Of a stretch of 64,000 bases of DNA, positions 42,512 to 49,805 are shown piece by piece. A program made the position numbers and the translations under genes. Origin of the DNA: CAVTSA01 sp963790575. GTDB lineage: Bacteria > Chloroflexota > Dormibacteria > Dormibacterales > Dormibacteraceae. The stretch spans positions 186,001-250,000 of the forward strand of contig CAWBPD010000001.1 of assembly GCA_963790575.1 (NCBI GenBank), given 5' to 3'. A model generated the notes under the pieces. It did no database searches. It had not been told where the DNA came from and was given only the letters and a program-made list of their open reading frames with translations. Every line of letters starts with the position of its first letter. Within the stretch, counting starts at the first letter, position 1.

Positions 42512-42570
42512 GCCGTTTGCCGGCAAGCGGCCCGCTCCGGCACCCGATTCGCGAACCTTTCCGGCAAAGA
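42512..42570. repeat. D42 dyad element (TTGCCGGCAA class) between rplO and secY
   Basis: The palindrome GCCGTTTGCCGGCAAGCGGC is centred at 42521.5 and a weaker partner CTTTCCGGCAAAG at 42562.5 (41 bases). The first dyad equals the rlmB dyad except for a compensatory G/C exchange beside the centre. Confidence 0.7.
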
Positions 42571-42599
42571 GCCGAGGTTCGTCATAGGCTGATGAGCCG

Positions 42600-43925
42600 G
42601 TGCTGACCGCGATCCTCAACGCGTTCCGCCTGCCGGAGCTGCGCAACAAGCTGTTGATCACCCTGACGCTGCTGGGTGTCTACCGCCTCTTCGCCGAGGT
42701 GTCGATCCCGGGCGCCAACCAGGCGGCGCTCAACAACCTCTTCGCGGGCCAGCAGCTGATCGGTTTGCTCAACCTGTTCAGCGGTGGGGGACTGGCCAGC
42801 TTCTCGATCGTGGCGCTGGGCATCAATCCCTACATCAACGCCTCGATCATCATGCAGCTGATGACGGTGGTGTCCCCCCGCATCAAGGACATCTCCAAGG
42901 AAGGGGATCAGGGGCGGCGCCGCATCACCCGCTGGACCCGCTACCTGACGGTGGCGTTGGCGTTCGGCCAGGGCTACGGGATCACGGTGCTGTTCCAGAA
43001 CACCAACCCCGCCATCCTGCCCTCCGACATGAGCTGGTTCCAGCGCATCGCGATCATGATCGTGATGACCGGCGGCACCGTCCTCGCCATGTGGATCGGT
43101 GAACTGATCTCCGAGCACGGCATCGGCAACGGTATCTCGCTGATCATCTTCGCCGGCATCCTGGCCCGGGTCCCGACCACCGTGCAGGGACTCATCCAGG
43201 GGACCGGCAACGGCGGCCTGGTCGGGTACCTGCCGCTGCTCGCGATGGCGGCGGTGGCCGTGCTCGCGGTGGCGGCCGTGATCGAGGTCCAGCAGGCGAC
43301 ACGCAAGATCCCGATCCAATCGGCTCAACGTCTCTCCGGGGGCCGCACGGTCCAGGGACGGCAGTCGAACCTGCCGCTCAAGGTCAACACGGCGGGCGTG
43401 ATTCCCATCATCTTCGCGATCTCGGTGCTCGAGTTCCCCACCATCATCGCCAGCTACCTGCAGGGCGCCCCCCACAGCACCTGGTACTACCAGGCCGCGA
43501 ACTGGATCACCCAGAACTTCCAGCCCACCGGCGCCAACACCCCGGTGGTGATCGGCTACAACGTGCTCGAGTTCCTGCTCATCTTCGGGTTCACGTACTT
43601 CTACACGGCCGTCACGTACGACGTGAACGACGTCTCCGACAACCTTCGGCGGCTCTCGAGTTTCATCCCCGGCATCCGCCCCGGGCGTCCCACCGCCGAG
43701 TACCTGGGCCGGGTCCTCAATCGCATCACCTTCGCGGGCGGCATCTTCCTGGGCTGCATCACGGTGCTGCTCCCGTTCATCACCGCCAAGGTGACCTCGA
43801 TCCCGCAGTCGTCGACCACGCTGGGCGGGACGGCGATCCTGATCGTGGTCGGCGTCGCGCTGGACACCATGCGACAGCTCGAGACCCAGCTGGTGATGCG
43901 CCAGTACCGCGGCTTCATCAGGTGA
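42600..43925 (+). CDS. secY: Preprotein translocase subunit SecY
   Basis: The channel-forming subunit of the Sec translocon. The 441-residue protein has ten hydrophobic spans; signatures include LLNLFSGGGLASFSIVALGINPYINASIIMQLM, the plug region, KVNTAGVIPIIFAISVLEFP and RPGRPTAEYLGRVLNRITFAGG. GTG 42600 gives the N-terminus LTAILNAFRLPELRNKLLITLTLLGVYR, which is typical. Its partner, SecE, is encoded at 10028. Confidence 0.96.
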   Translation: MLTAILNAFRLPELRNKLLITLTLLGVYRLFAEVSIPGANQAALNNLFAGQQLIGLLNLFSGGGLASFSIVALGINPYINASIIMQLMTVVSPRIKDISKEGDQGRRRITRWTRYLTVALAFGQGYGITVLFQNTNPAILPSDMSWFQRIAIMIVMTGGTVLAMWIGELISEHGIGNGISLIIFAGILARVPTTVQGLIQGTGNGGLVGYLPLLAMAAVAVLAVAAVIEVQQATRKIPIQSAQRLSGGRTVQGRQSNLPLKVNTAGVIPIIFAISVLEFPTIIASYLQGAPHSTWYYQAANWITQNFQPTGANTPVVIGYNVLEFLLIFGFTYFYTAVTYDVNDVSDNLRRLSSFIPGIRPGRPTAEYLGRVLNRITFAGGIFLGCITVLLPFITAKVTSIPQSSTTLGGTAILIVVGVALDTMRQLETQLVMRQYRGFIR

Positions 43926-43943
43926 AAGCCGGTGGTGAGGGGA

Positions 43944-43999
43944 CATTGCCAGCAGTGCAACGTCATTCGCAGCTGGATGACGTTACATCGCTAGCATTG
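43944..43999. repeat. D42 dyad element (CATTGCCGGCAATG class) between secY and adk, without an L-element
   Basis: The dyads CATTGCCAGCAGTG and CATCGCTAGCATTG are centred at 43950.5 and 43992.5 (42 bases). The centres have drifted from GCCGGC to GCCAGC and GCTAGC, the second remaining a perfect palindrome. This is a solo copy. Confidence 0.8.
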
Positions 44000-44019
44000 T
44001 GCGGTTCTCGGGGCGGGCG

Positions 44020-44736
44020 GTGAGCCGGGACTGGATGCTCTATGGGGCCCCGGGCAGTGGCAAGGGGACCCAAGCCGAGATCCTGTGTGAGCGGTTCGGC
44101 ATCCCGCACATCGCCACCGGCGACATCCTGCGCGCGGAGGTGCGGAGCGGCTCCCAACTGGGCAAGCGAGCCAAAGCGATCATGGACACTGGAGCCCTGG
44201 TGCCGGACGAGGTGGTGATCGACATCGTGCGGGCGCGCCTGCAGCGGCCTGACTGCGCAGAGGGCTTCATCCTCGACGGCTTTCCGCGGACACTCGCGCA
44301 AGCAGAGGGTCTGGACCGGGTGCTGCGGGACCTGGGCTCCTCGATCGACCGGATCATCTATCTGCGCGTTGACCAGGACGAGCTGGTGGCCCGCCTCGCC
44401 GACCGCTGGATCTGCCCCACCTGCGGGCGCACCTACTCGCTGCGCGAGAACCCACCCGGCTCTCTCGGGGGTCCCCGCGAAACGGAGCTTGCGGAGTTTC
44501 GTGGGGCAAAGGGCTTGACCTGCGCCGACGACGGGATCAAGCTGATCCAGCGGGACGACGACAAGCCGGAGGCGGTCCGAAAGCGCATCCAGGTGTACGA
44601 GCAGGAAACGCTCCCGGTCCTCGACCACTACCGTTCGACCGGGCTGGTCCGGGAGGTCGACGGCAAGGGTGAGGTCCCGGAGGTCACCGAACGCGTGCTG
44701 GACGCGCTCGGCGAGACCGGGCAGACCGCCGCGTGA
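44020..44736 (+). CDS. adk: Adenylate kinase with an H-element inserted in the LID zinc loop
   Basis: Adk interconverts AMP, ADP and ATP. The 238-residue protein has the P-loop LYGAPGSGKGTQAEIL, the AMP-site GDILRAEV and LDGFPRTLAQAEGL, and RRDDD-like IQRDDDKPEAVRKRI. The LID zinc site is Cys132, Cys135, Cys168 and Asp171. The usual gap of 16 residues between the second and third ligand is here 32, because an H-element is read there in reverse as GGPRETELAEFRG. GTG 44020 is chosen; GTG 43999 is possible but lies in the preceding repeat. Confidence 0.94.
   Translation: MSRDWMLYGAPGSGKGTQAEILCERFGIPHIATGDILRAEVRSGSQLGKRAKAIMDTGALVPDEVVIDIVRARLQRPDCAEGFILDGFPRTLAQAEGLDRVLRDLGSSIDRIIYLRVDQDELVARLADRWICPTCGRTYSLRENPPGSLGGPRETELAEFRGAKGLTCADDGIKLIQRDDDKPEAVRKRIQVYEQETLPVLDHYRSTGLVREVDGKGEVPEVTERVLDALGETGQTAA
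44467..44507 (-). repeat. H-element inside adk (reverse orientation)
   Basis: On the plus strand it reads GTCCCCGCGAAACGG...GTTTCGTGGGGC, the reverse complement of the consensus. It is flanked on both sides by conserved adenylate kinase sequence, so translation through the element is certain. Confidence 0.9.
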
Positions 44737-44751
44737 CTGCGCGCACGACGT

Positions 44752-44815
44752 ACCCGAGAGCCGGCATTCGGGGCTTACGGCGCAACCCCGGCGGCCCGAG
44801 TGCCGGCATCGGGGA
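44752..44815. repeat. D42 dyad element (CCCGA-GCCGGC-TCGGG class) between adk and map
   Basis: CCCGAGAGCCGGCATTCGGGG and CCCGAGTGCCGGCATCGGGG are centred at 44762.5 and 44804.5, exactly 42 bases apart. It fills the 90-base gap, and its right end supplies GGGGAGAGG, the likely ribosome-binding site of map. Confidence 0.75.
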
Positions 44816-44826
44816 GAGGTGTTGGT

Positions 44827-45588
44827 GTGATCGTCCGCAAGACGCCGTACGAGATCTCCCTGATGCGACGCGCGGGAGACCGGCTGGCACGAGTCACCGA
44901 GCAGCTCCAGGCGGCCTGCGTGGCCGGGACCACGGCCGACGAGCTGGACCAGCTGGCCGACCGCTTGATCCGGGACTGGGGGGCGCGCCCGGGGTTTCTC
45001 GGCTACGGCGGCTACAAGAAGTCGATCTGCGTCTCCATCAACGAAGTCGCGGTCCACGGAATCCCTTCCAAGCGGAAGATCAAGGACGGCGACCTGGTCT
45101 CGCTCGACCTGGGGTTGGTGCTGGACGGATTCTGGGCCGACATGGGGTGCACGATCCTGGTCGGCGACGTCTCACCGGAGGCGGCGCGGCTGAAGCGCGT
45201 AACCGACGAGTGCCTGGACGAGGCGATCGCAGCGGCCCGGCCCGGAGGCCGCCTGGGGGACATCGGCAACGCGGTGCAGCGTCACGCGGAGGCGGCCGGC
45301 TTCTCGGTCATCCGCCAGTTCGTCGGGCATGGCATCGGTCGCGAGATGCATGAAGACCCCCAGGTTCCGAACGTCGGCGTACCGGGGACGGGCCCGGAGC
45401 TGAAGCCGGGGACGACGCTGGCGATCGAACCCATGATCAACCAGGGCGGACCGGACGTGATCACGGCCGACGACGGCTGGACCGTGTCGACGGCCGACGG
45501 CAAGCTGTCCTCGTACAAAGAGCACACGGTCGCCATCACCGCGGATGGACCGGTGATCCTGACCGTCCCTGACACCATCCAAGACTGA
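44827..45588 (+). CDS. map: Methionine aminopeptidase, type I
   Basis: Removes the initiator methionine. The 253-residue protein has the five metal ligands of the pita-bread fold: two Asp in SLDLGLVLDGFWADMG, His in FVGHGIGREMHEDP, Glu in LAIEPMI and Glu in SSYKEHTVAI. GTG 44827 is chosen because GGGAGAGG precedes it by 9 bases; GTG 44800 would add nine non-conserved residues encoded by the repeat. Confidence 0.94.
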   Translation: MIVRKTPYEISLMRRAGDRLARVTEQLQAACVAGTTADELDQLADRLIRDWGARPGFLGYGGYKKSICVSINEVAVHGIPSKRKIKDGDLVSLDLGLVLDGFWADMGCTILVGDVSPEAARLKRVTDECLDEAIAAARPGGRLGDIGNAVQRHAEAAGFSVIRQFVGHGIGREMHEDPQVPNVGVPGTGPELKPGTTLAIEPMINQGGPDVITADDGWTVSTADGKLSSYKEHTVAITADGPVILTVPDTIQD

Positions 45589-45625
45589 GCAGACGCAGGT
45601 TCGTCAGAGTTCAGGCGCGCTGCGA

Positions 45626-45631
45626 TACAAT
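45626..45631 (+). promoter_or_regulatory. -10 box (TACAAT) implying a leaderless infA transcript
   Basis: TACAAT is the best -10 match near infA and ends only 8 bases before the GTG start at 45640. Transcription would therefore begin at or next to the start codon. No good -35 box and no Shine-Dalgarno are seen. Confidence 0.45.
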
Positions 45632-45639
45632 GGACGTTC

Positions 45640-45852
45640 GTGCCCCCGCACCGTGAGGTCGCGCGTGGCCGCATTGTCGAACCTCTGCCCGAAGGAATGT
45701 TCCGGGTCGAGATCGAGAACGGCCGCCGGGTCCTGGCGCATGTCGCGGACCGGCTCGCAATGCACTACGCACGACTGGTCGCGGGCGACGAGGTCGAGGT
45801 GGAGCTGGCTGAGCGGGATCGGTCCCGGGGGCGGATTCGGAAGCGATTGTAG
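45640..45852 (+). CDS. infA: Translation initiation factor IF-1
   Basis: IF-1 binds the ribosomal A site during initiation. The 70-residue S1-fold protein has REVARGRIVEPLPEGMFRVEIENGRRVLAHVADRLAMHYARLVAGDEVEVEL, slightly divergent from the common MAKEDVIEVEG start but clear in the core. GTG 45640; no Shine-Dalgarno. It begins the alpha-like block infA-rpmJ-rpsM-rpsK-rpsD-rpoA-rplQ. Confidence 0.93.
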   Translation: MPPHREVARGRIVEPLPEGMFRVEIENGRRVLAHVADRLAMHYARLVAGDEVEVELAERDRSRGRIRKRL

Positions 45853-45895
45853 AGGGTCTGGTTGCGGGCCCCTGCGACTGGGAAATACAGAACTG

Positions 45896-46009
45896 ATGAA
45901 AGTCCGTCCGTCCGTCAAGAAGATGTGCCCGAACTGCAAAGTGATTCGGCGTGAAGGAGTCGTGCGCGTCCTGTGCACGAACCCGAAGCACAAGCAGCGG
46001 CAGGGCTAG
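45896..46009 (+). CDS. rpmJ: 50S ribosomal protein L36
   Basis: The smallest ribosomal protein, 37 residues: MKVRPSVKKMCPNCKVIRRE followed by a CTNPKHKQRQG end. Three Cys and one His form the zinc site of the C+ form. It lies 43 bases after infA and 16 before rpsM, the usual place. Confidence 0.97.
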   Translation: MKVRPSVKKMCPNCKVIRREGVVRVLCTNPKHKQRQG

Positions 46010-46025
46010 GAGAAGGAAAAGGCCG

Positions 46026-46418
46026 ATGGCACGACTGGCCGGGGTCGACATCCCCAACGACAAGCGCGTCGTGATCTCGCTCACCTACATCCACGGCATC
46101 GGGAGGACGACCGCCCAGCGGCTCCTGAGGATGGCCAACATCAACGTGGACACCCGGGTCCGCGAGCTGGGTGACGAGGAACTGGGCCGTCTCCGGCAGG
46201 TCATCGACCGTCTCTCCACGGACAAGGACATCCTGATCGAGGGCGACCTCCGCCGTGAGGTCGCGATGAACATCAAGCGGCTGACCGAGATCGGCTGCTA
46301 TCGAGGTATGCGGCACCGGCGCGGACTCCCCGTGCACGGGCAGCGCACCCGCACCAACGCCCGTCAGCGCCGCGGTCCCCGCCGTGTGGTGGCCCGGGCG
46401 CGCAAGAAGGGCAAGTAG
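46026..46418 (+). CDS. rpsM: 30S ribosomal protein S13
   Basis: S13 forms intersubunit bridges from the 30S head. The 130-residue protein has ARLAGVDIPNDKRVVISLTYIHGIGRTTAQRLL, CYRGMRHRRGLPVHGQRTRTNARQRRGPRR and a basic tail. AGGAGAAGGAAAAG before ATG 46026 is a good ribosome-binding site, so the longer open frame from 45951 is rejected. Confidence 0.97.
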   Translation: MARLAGVDIPNDKRVVISLTYIHGIGRTTAQRLLRMANINVDTRVRELGDEELGRLRQVIDRLSTDKDILIEGDLRREVAMNIKRLTEIGCYRGMRHRRGLPVHGQRTRTNARQRRGPRRVVARARKKGK

Positions 46419-46435
46419 GACGGGCAAGTAAGCAC

Positions 46436-46834
46436 ATGGCCAAGCAGAAGAAGAAGGTCGTCCGCACCCGGCGCCGCGAGCGCAAGAACGTGGCGGTCGG
46501 GCACGCGCACATTCAGAGCACGTTCAACAACACGATCATCTCGATCTCCGACGTGCAGGGGAACGTCATCTCCTGGGGCAGCTCGGGGGCGCAGGGCTTC
46601 AAGGGCAGCCGCAAGTCGACGCCCTACGCGGCGCAGGTGACGGCGGAGAACGCCGCCCGTCGCGCCATGGAGCATGGCATGCGTTCGATCGAGGTCTTCG
46701 TGCGCGGTCCCGGCGCGGGCCGTGAGGCGGCGATCCGGGCGCTCCAGGCTGCCGGCCTGGAGGTCTCGGCGATCACCGACACCACCCCGATTCCCCACAA
46801 CGGCTGCCGGCCGCCCAAGCGGCGGCGCGTCTGA
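46436..46834 (+). CDS. rpsK: 30S ribosomal protein S11
   Basis: S11 of the 30S platform. The 132-residue protein has AHIQSTFNNTIISISDVQGNVISWGSSGAQGFKGSRKSTPYAAQ and ITDTTPIPHNGCRPPKRRRV, a standard C-terminus. It lies 17 bases after rpsM. Confidence 0.97.
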   Translation: MAKQKKKVVRTRRRERKNVAVGHAHIQSTFNNTIISISDVQGNVISWGSSGAQGFKGSRKSTPYAAQVTAENAARRAMEHGMRSIEVFVRGPGAGREAAIRALQAAGLEVSAITDTTPIPHNGCRPPKRRRV

Positions 46835-46878
46835 GCCGCCAGGCACGTATTCAGTAGACGGAGGAACGCTTCCACAAA

Positions 46879-47499
46879 GTGGCGAATTACCACGGCCCGG
46901 TGTGCCGATACTGCAGGCGGGAGGGCGCCAAGCTCTACCTCAAGGGTGAGCGGTGCTACACCCCGAAATGCGCGATCGAGCGGCGTGCGGTGCCGCCGGG
47001 CGCGCACGGCCAGGCACGCCGCCGGAAGGTGTCGGACTATGGAGTCCAGCTGCGCGCCAAGCAGAAGGCGCGCCGCACCTACGGTCTCCTCGAGAAGCAG
47101 TTCCGCAACTACTACGACGAGGCGGTACGTCAGGAGGGGGTCACCGGCCTCAATCTGCTCCGCCATCTCGAGCTGCGCCTCGACAACGTGGTCTACCGCC
47201 TCGGGCTCGGCTCGTCGCGGCGTCAGGCCCGGCAGCTCGTCACGCACCGCCATTTTGAGGTCAACGGGCGCACCGTCAACATCCCGTCCTACCAAGTGAA
47301 GCCGGGGGATGAGATCAAGGTGCGACATCAGAACAACGCGATCGAGGCCGCCCTCGAGGCGTCTCGCGTGCGCACGACACCTTCCTGGCTGGCCTTCAAC
47401 GAAGAGGACAAGACCGGCAAGGTGCTCAGCCTTCCAGATCGCCAGGAGATGGAAGGCGGCGTCGAGGAGCACCTCATCGTCGAGTTCTACTCCAGGTAA
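46879..47499 (+). CDS. rpsD: 30S ribosomal protein S4 (zinc-binding form)
   Basis: S4 nucleates 16S rRNA folding. The 206-residue protein carries an N-terminal four-Cys zinc site (CRYC near residue 9 and CYTPKC near 26-31), then AIERRAVPPGAHGQARRRKVSDYGVQLRAKQKARRTYGLLEKQF and the S4 RNA-binding domain LELRLDNVVYRLGLGSSRRQARQLVTH. GTG start at 46879. The Cys set is kept intact. Confidence 0.97.
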   Translation: MANYHGPVCRYCRREGAKLYLKGERCYTPKCAIERRAVPPGAHGQARRRKVSDYGVQLRAKQKARRTYGLLEKQFRNYYDEAVRQEGVTGLNLLRHLELRLDNVVYRLGLGSSRRQARQLVTHRHFEVNGRTVNIPSYQVKPGDEIKVRHQNNAIEAALEASRVRTTPSWLAFNEEDKTGKVLSLPDRQEMEGGVEEHLIVEFYSR

Positions 47500-47517
47500 A
47501 GGAGGAGCTCAGCAGAA

Positions 47518-48483
47518 GTGATCGCAGAAAGTCAAATGGCCGCCCAGCCCGGGGTCACCAAGGTCGAGGGCGACGACACCTACGGCAAGTTCGAGATCGA
47601 GCCGCTGGAGCCGGGTTTCGGCACCACGCTCGGCAACACGCTGCGGCGGGTGCTGCTCAGCTCGCTGTGGGGGGCCGCCGTCACCTCGATCCAGATCGAG
47701 GGCGTGGCCCACGAGTTCATGTCGATACCGCATGTCAAGGAGGACGTGACCGAGATCATCCTCAACCTGAAGCAGCTCAACGTGAAGAGCTACTCCGAGG
47801 ATCCGATCGCGCTCTCCCTCGACGTGCAGGGGCCGGCCGAGGTGCACGCCTCGGACATCCAGACTCCCAGCGACGTCGAGGTCGTCAATCCCGAGCTCTA
47901 CCTCTGCACGCTCGCCGAGGGGGGCGCGCTGCGGATGGAGCTGACCGTCGAGCGGGGCAAGGGGTATGTGGCCGCCGACCGCAACAAGCGGGAAGGTCAG
48001 CCGATCGGCGTCATTCCCATCGACTCCATCTTTTCGCCGGTCCAGAAGGCCAACTTCCTGGTCGAGAAGACCCGCGTCGGCCAGTCCACCGACTACGACC
48101 GGCTGCTGCTCGAGATCTGGACCGACGGCACCGTGACCGCCGAGGAGGCGGTGAGCGCGGCGGCGCAGCTCTTCACCGAGCACCTGCAGCTGTTCGCCCG
48201 CTTCGGGGACTCCATCCAGGAGCACCAGGAGGCGGCGGACGCCGAGCAGAGCGGCGGCGGCCGGGTAGGCGAGATCCCGGTCGAGGAGCTGGAGCTCTCG
48301 GTGCGCGCCTACAACTGCCTCAAGGCCAACGACATCACCGGCATCCGGCAGCTGCTCTCCAAGAAGGAGGACGAGCTGCTCAGCCTCCGCAACTTCGGCC
48401 GCAAGTCGCTCGACGAGATCAAGGAGAAGCTGGTCGAGAAGGGCTTCGTGCCGGCCGACCAGATGGACACGATCTTCCAGTAA
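47518..48483 (+). CDS. rpoA: DNA-directed RNA polymerase subunit alpha
   Basis: The alpha subunit assembles beta and beta' and contacts promoter UP elements. The 321-residue protein has the N-terminal domain with FEIEPLEPGFGTTLGNTLRRVLLSSLWGAAVTSI and a C-terminal domain with VEELELSVRAYNCLKANDITGIRQLLSKKEDELLSLRNFGRKSLDEIKEKL. GTG 47518 follows GGAGGAGC. It overlaps rplQ by one base. Confidence 0.97.
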   Translation: MIAESQMAAQPGVTKVEGDDTYGKFEIEPLEPGFGTTLGNTLRRVLLSSLWGAAVTSIQIEGVAHEFMSIPHVKEDVTEIILNLKQLNVKSYSEDPIALSLDVQGPAEVHASDIQTPSDVEVVNPELYLCTLAEGGALRMELTVERGKGYVAADRNKREGQPIGVIPIDSIFSPVQKANFLVEKTRVGQSTDYDRLLLEIWTDGTVTAEEAVSAAAQLFTEHLQLFARFGDSIQEHQEAADAEQSGGGRVGEIPVEELELSVRAYNCLKANDITGIRQLLSKKEDELLSLRNFGRKSLDEIKEKLVEKGFVPADQMDTIFQ

Positions 48484-48836
48484 TGCGCCACCAGAAGAGC
48501 GGCCGCAAGTTCAGCCGCGACACCAACGCACGCAAGGCCTTGATGCGCAACCTGTGCACCGATTTTTTGGAGCACGGCCGCATCACGACCACCGAGGCCA
48601 AGGCCAAGGAGCTGCGCCGGCACGTCGAGCGACTGATCACGATCGCCAAGGACGACGATCTGGCCGCTCGGCGGCGGGTGGCGAAGGACATCAGCAAGCC
48701 GGAGGTGGAGGAGCGCCTCTTCCGCAACCTGGTGCCGCGGATGCAGCACCGCCCGGGCGGCTATACCCGCATCATCAAGAAGGGGCCCCGGCTGGGCGAC
48801 GCCGCGCCCATGGTCGTGATCGAGCTGGTGGATTGA
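48483..48836 (+). CDS. rplQ: 50S ribosomal protein L17
   Basis: L17 near the tunnel exit. The 117-residue protein has MRHQKSGRKFSRDTNARKALMRNLCTDFLEHGRITTTEAKAKELRRHVERLIT and GGYTRIIKKGPRLGDAAPMVVIELVD, a standard match. The ATG overlaps the rpoA stop. Confidence 0.97.
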   Translation: MRHQKSGRKFSRDTNARKALMRNLCTDFLEHGRITTTEAKAKELRRHVERLITIAKDDDLAARRRVAKDISKPEVEERLFRNLVPRMQHRPGGYTRIIKKGPRLGDAAPMVVIELVD

Positions 48837-48840
48837 CGAG

Positions 48841-49311
48841 ATGACCCAGAAGTTCAAGACCTGGACGCCCAAGCAGGCGGACCTGGAGCATGCTGACTGG
48901 TACCTGGTGGACGCCACCGGCCTCACCCTGGGGCGGCTGGCGAGCAACGTCGCCAAAGTGCTGAAGGGCAAGCACAAGCCGACCTACGCGCCACACGTCA
49001 ACACCGGCGACCACGTCATCGTCATCAACGCCCAGCGGGTGCAGGTGACGGGCTCCAAGCTGGACGACAAGCAGTACACGCGCTACACCGGGTACCCCGG
49101 TGGCCTGCGCTCGCGGTCGCTGCGCAGGCAGTGGGAGCTGGATCCCGCCGTGCCGGTGCGGGAGGCGGTGCGAGGAATGCTTCCGCGCAACACCCTCGGC
49201 CACGACCAGCTGAACCGGCTCCGCGTCTATGCCGGCGCCGAGCACGGCCACCAGGCGCAGCAGCCCAGGACCATCACCTTCAACGAGCGGGGAGACATCG
49301 AGCGTGCCTGA
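48841..49311 (+). CDS. rplM: 50S ribosomal protein L13
   Basis: L13 is an early 50S assembly protein. The 156-residue protein has WYLVDATGLTLGRLASNVAKVLKGKHKPTYAPHVNTGDHVIVINAQ and VRGMLPRNTLGHDQLNRLRVYAGAEHGHQAQQP. It overlaps rpsI by 8 bases, keeping the common rplM-rpsI pair. Confidence 0.97.
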   Translation: MTQKFKTWTPKQADLEHADWYLVDATGLTLGRLASNVAKVLKGKHKPTYAPHVNTGDHVIVINAQRVQVTGSKLDDKQYTRYTGYPGGLRSRSLRRQWELDPAVPVREAVRGMLPRNTLGHDQLNRLRVYAGAEHGHQAQQPRTITFNERGDIERA

Positions 49312-49702
49312 CCAGCAGATCCTGTCCCGCGGCGTGGGCCGGCGCAAGACGGCGGTCGCCCGCGTCCGCCTGCTGCCCGGTGAGGGCCGCATCCTCATCA
49401 ACGAGAAGGCGGCGCTCGATTACCTGGGCCAGCGCCGGCTGGAGCAGGAGGTCATGCGCCCTCTGCGCCTCTCGGACAGCCTCCGCCGCTTCGACATCTC
49501 GGTCAAGGTGGAGGGTGGCGGCGTTCACGGCCAGGCGGGCGCCATCGCGCACGGGATCTCGCGTGCACTGTGCGAGCTGGATCCCGAGCTGCGTGGCGCG
49601 CTCAAGCCGGAGGGCCTGCTCCGTCGCGACTCCCGCATGAAGGAGCGCAAGAAGTACGGCCTCAAGCGCGCGCGCAAAGCGCCCCAGTACACCAAGCGGT
49701 AG
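49304..49702 (+). CDS. rpsI: 30S ribosomal protein S9
   Basis: S9 reaches the P-site tRNA with its C-terminal tail. The 132-residue protein has GVGRRKTAVARVRLLPGEGRILIN, GGGVHGQAGAIAHGISRALCELDPELR and ends RDSRMKERKKYGLKRARKAPQYTKR. GTG 49304 overlaps the rplM stop. It closes the ribosomal supercluster. Confidence 0.97.
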   Translation: MPDQQILSRGVGRRKTAVARVRLLPGEGRILINEKAALDYLGQRRLEQEVMRPLRLSDSLRRFDISVKVEGGGVHGQAGAIAHGISRALCELDPELRGALKPEGLLRRDSRMKERKKYGLKRARKAPQYTKR

Positions 49703-49712
49703 CACTCAGATC

Positions 49713-49777
49713 CCCACTTTCACGTGAAAGTGGGCCCATGGAGTGCGCCATAGCACCACTTTCACGCGAAAGCGGTG
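49713..49777. repeat. D42 dyad element (CACTTTCACGTGAAAGTG class) between rpsI and truA
   Basis: A perfect 22-base palindrome CCCACTTTCACGTGAAAGTGGG (49713-49734) is followed by CCACTTTCACGCGAAAGCGG with matching positions exactly 42 bases later (centres 49723.5 and 49765.5). It lies directly after the last ribosomal gene. Confidence 0.85.
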
Positions 49778-49805
49778 TTCAGCGGGCGTAGGGGGGCGCG
49801 CTGCG

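Noticed and set aside
44800..44826. A longer methionine aminopeptidase start at GTG 44800
   Set aside because: The extra nine residues are encoded by the D42 element, while GTG 44827 has a well-placed GGGAGAGG.
45951..46025. An N-terminal extension of rpsM from 45951
   Set aside because: It overlaps rpmJ in another frame, and ATG 46026 has a good ribosome-binding site and gives the standard S13 start.
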